Origin: Spirodela intermedia | Lineage: Eukaryota > Streptophyta > Magnoliopsida > Alismatales > Araceae | NCBI GenBank assembly: GCA_902729315.2 | Contig: LR746278.1 | Span: 327,501-391,500 of the forward strand | Length of the DNA stretch: 64,000 bases | Reading direction: 5' to 3' | Shown: positions 63,909-64,000 of the stretch, piece after piece | How positions within the stretch are numbered: position 1 is the first letter of the stretch | Layout of the letters: every line of letters begins with the position of its first letter | Notes under the pieces: model-generated | The model's input: only the letters and a program-made list of their open reading frames with translations | Told to the model about the DNA's origin: nothing | Database searches by the model: none | Translations under genes and position numbers: made by a program

Positions 63909-64000
63909 AATGGGTTTGGCTGAGGTGACTCCCCAAGCCCACCACTCTACGTTGGTGGCTCTCTCTAGGTTTGGCACGGTAAGGGAGAGCTAAGGTTTAG

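Larger units (their letters stand above)
62560..64000. other. Right-end region without recognised genes
   Basis: The (GA)n-rich leader and promoter of the zinc-finger gene occupy 62560-62760. Long CT tracts lie at 62975-63014 and 63860-63907, with a shorter one at 63483-63508. The short frame at 63475-63684 reads partly through a CT tract and has no domain. A gene could start beyond the window edge. Confidence 0.45.

Overview
This window is nuclear DNA from a flowering plant. Every well-supported gene belongs to a plant family (group IIb WRKY, phytepsin with a saposin-like insert, GIP1-like UBA protein, VAMP72 R-SNARE, AMSH-type deubiquitinase, DUF4378/TRM protein, QALGGH zinc finger), most have short exons with GT-AG introns, and the gaps are AT-rich with many (CT)n/(GA)n tracts. 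First exons are very GC-rich while introns are AT-rich, which fits a monocot, and gene density is high (about one gene per 5 kb). The species cannot be fixed from the sequence alone. Exon models were built by hand from reading frame, splice signals and family knowledge; nine multi-exon models close in frame at family-typical lengths.

Layout. 1-3.6 kb: WRKY6-like gene (+), with W-box cores in its own upstream region. 4.9-8.5 kb: 13-exon phytepsin aspartic protease (-). 10.2-18.7 kb: 10-exon GBF-interacting protein 1-like gene (-). 19.6-21.4 kb: BLOC-1 subunit 1 (-), whose first intron carries a foldback element. 22.7-23.7 kb: intronless membrane-anchored protein of unknown function (-). 25.2-28.9 kb: VAMP721-type R-SNARE (+) with a non-canonical GC-AG last intron. 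29.4-30.3 kb: universal stress protein (-). 31.9-32.1 kb: MITE-like palindrome. 32.9-39.6 kb: mitochondrial-type ribosomal protein bS18 (+), whose long introns hold Copia-type LTR remnants in both orientations. 40.5-43.4 kb: phosphomannose isomerase (-). 45.3-52.6 kb: AMSH-like JAMM deubiquitinase (+); its first intron contains a decayed Rep/SF3-helicase-like sequence of the kind found in circular single-stranded DNA viruses and plasmids, the most unusual element of the window. 53.9-54.8 kb: plant-specific serine/proline-rich protein (+). 56.3-59.3 kb: DUF4378/TRM-LONGIFOLIA-like protein (-). 61.8-62.6 kb: single C2H2 zinc-finger repressor-like protein (-) with a clear TATA box. 62.6-64 kb: no gene seen.

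The genes do not form a pathway; this is an ordinary euchromatic neighbourhood. Three products (VAMP721-like, AMSH-like, BLOS1) act in endosomal and secretory trafficking, but nothing in the sequence shows that this is more than coincidence.
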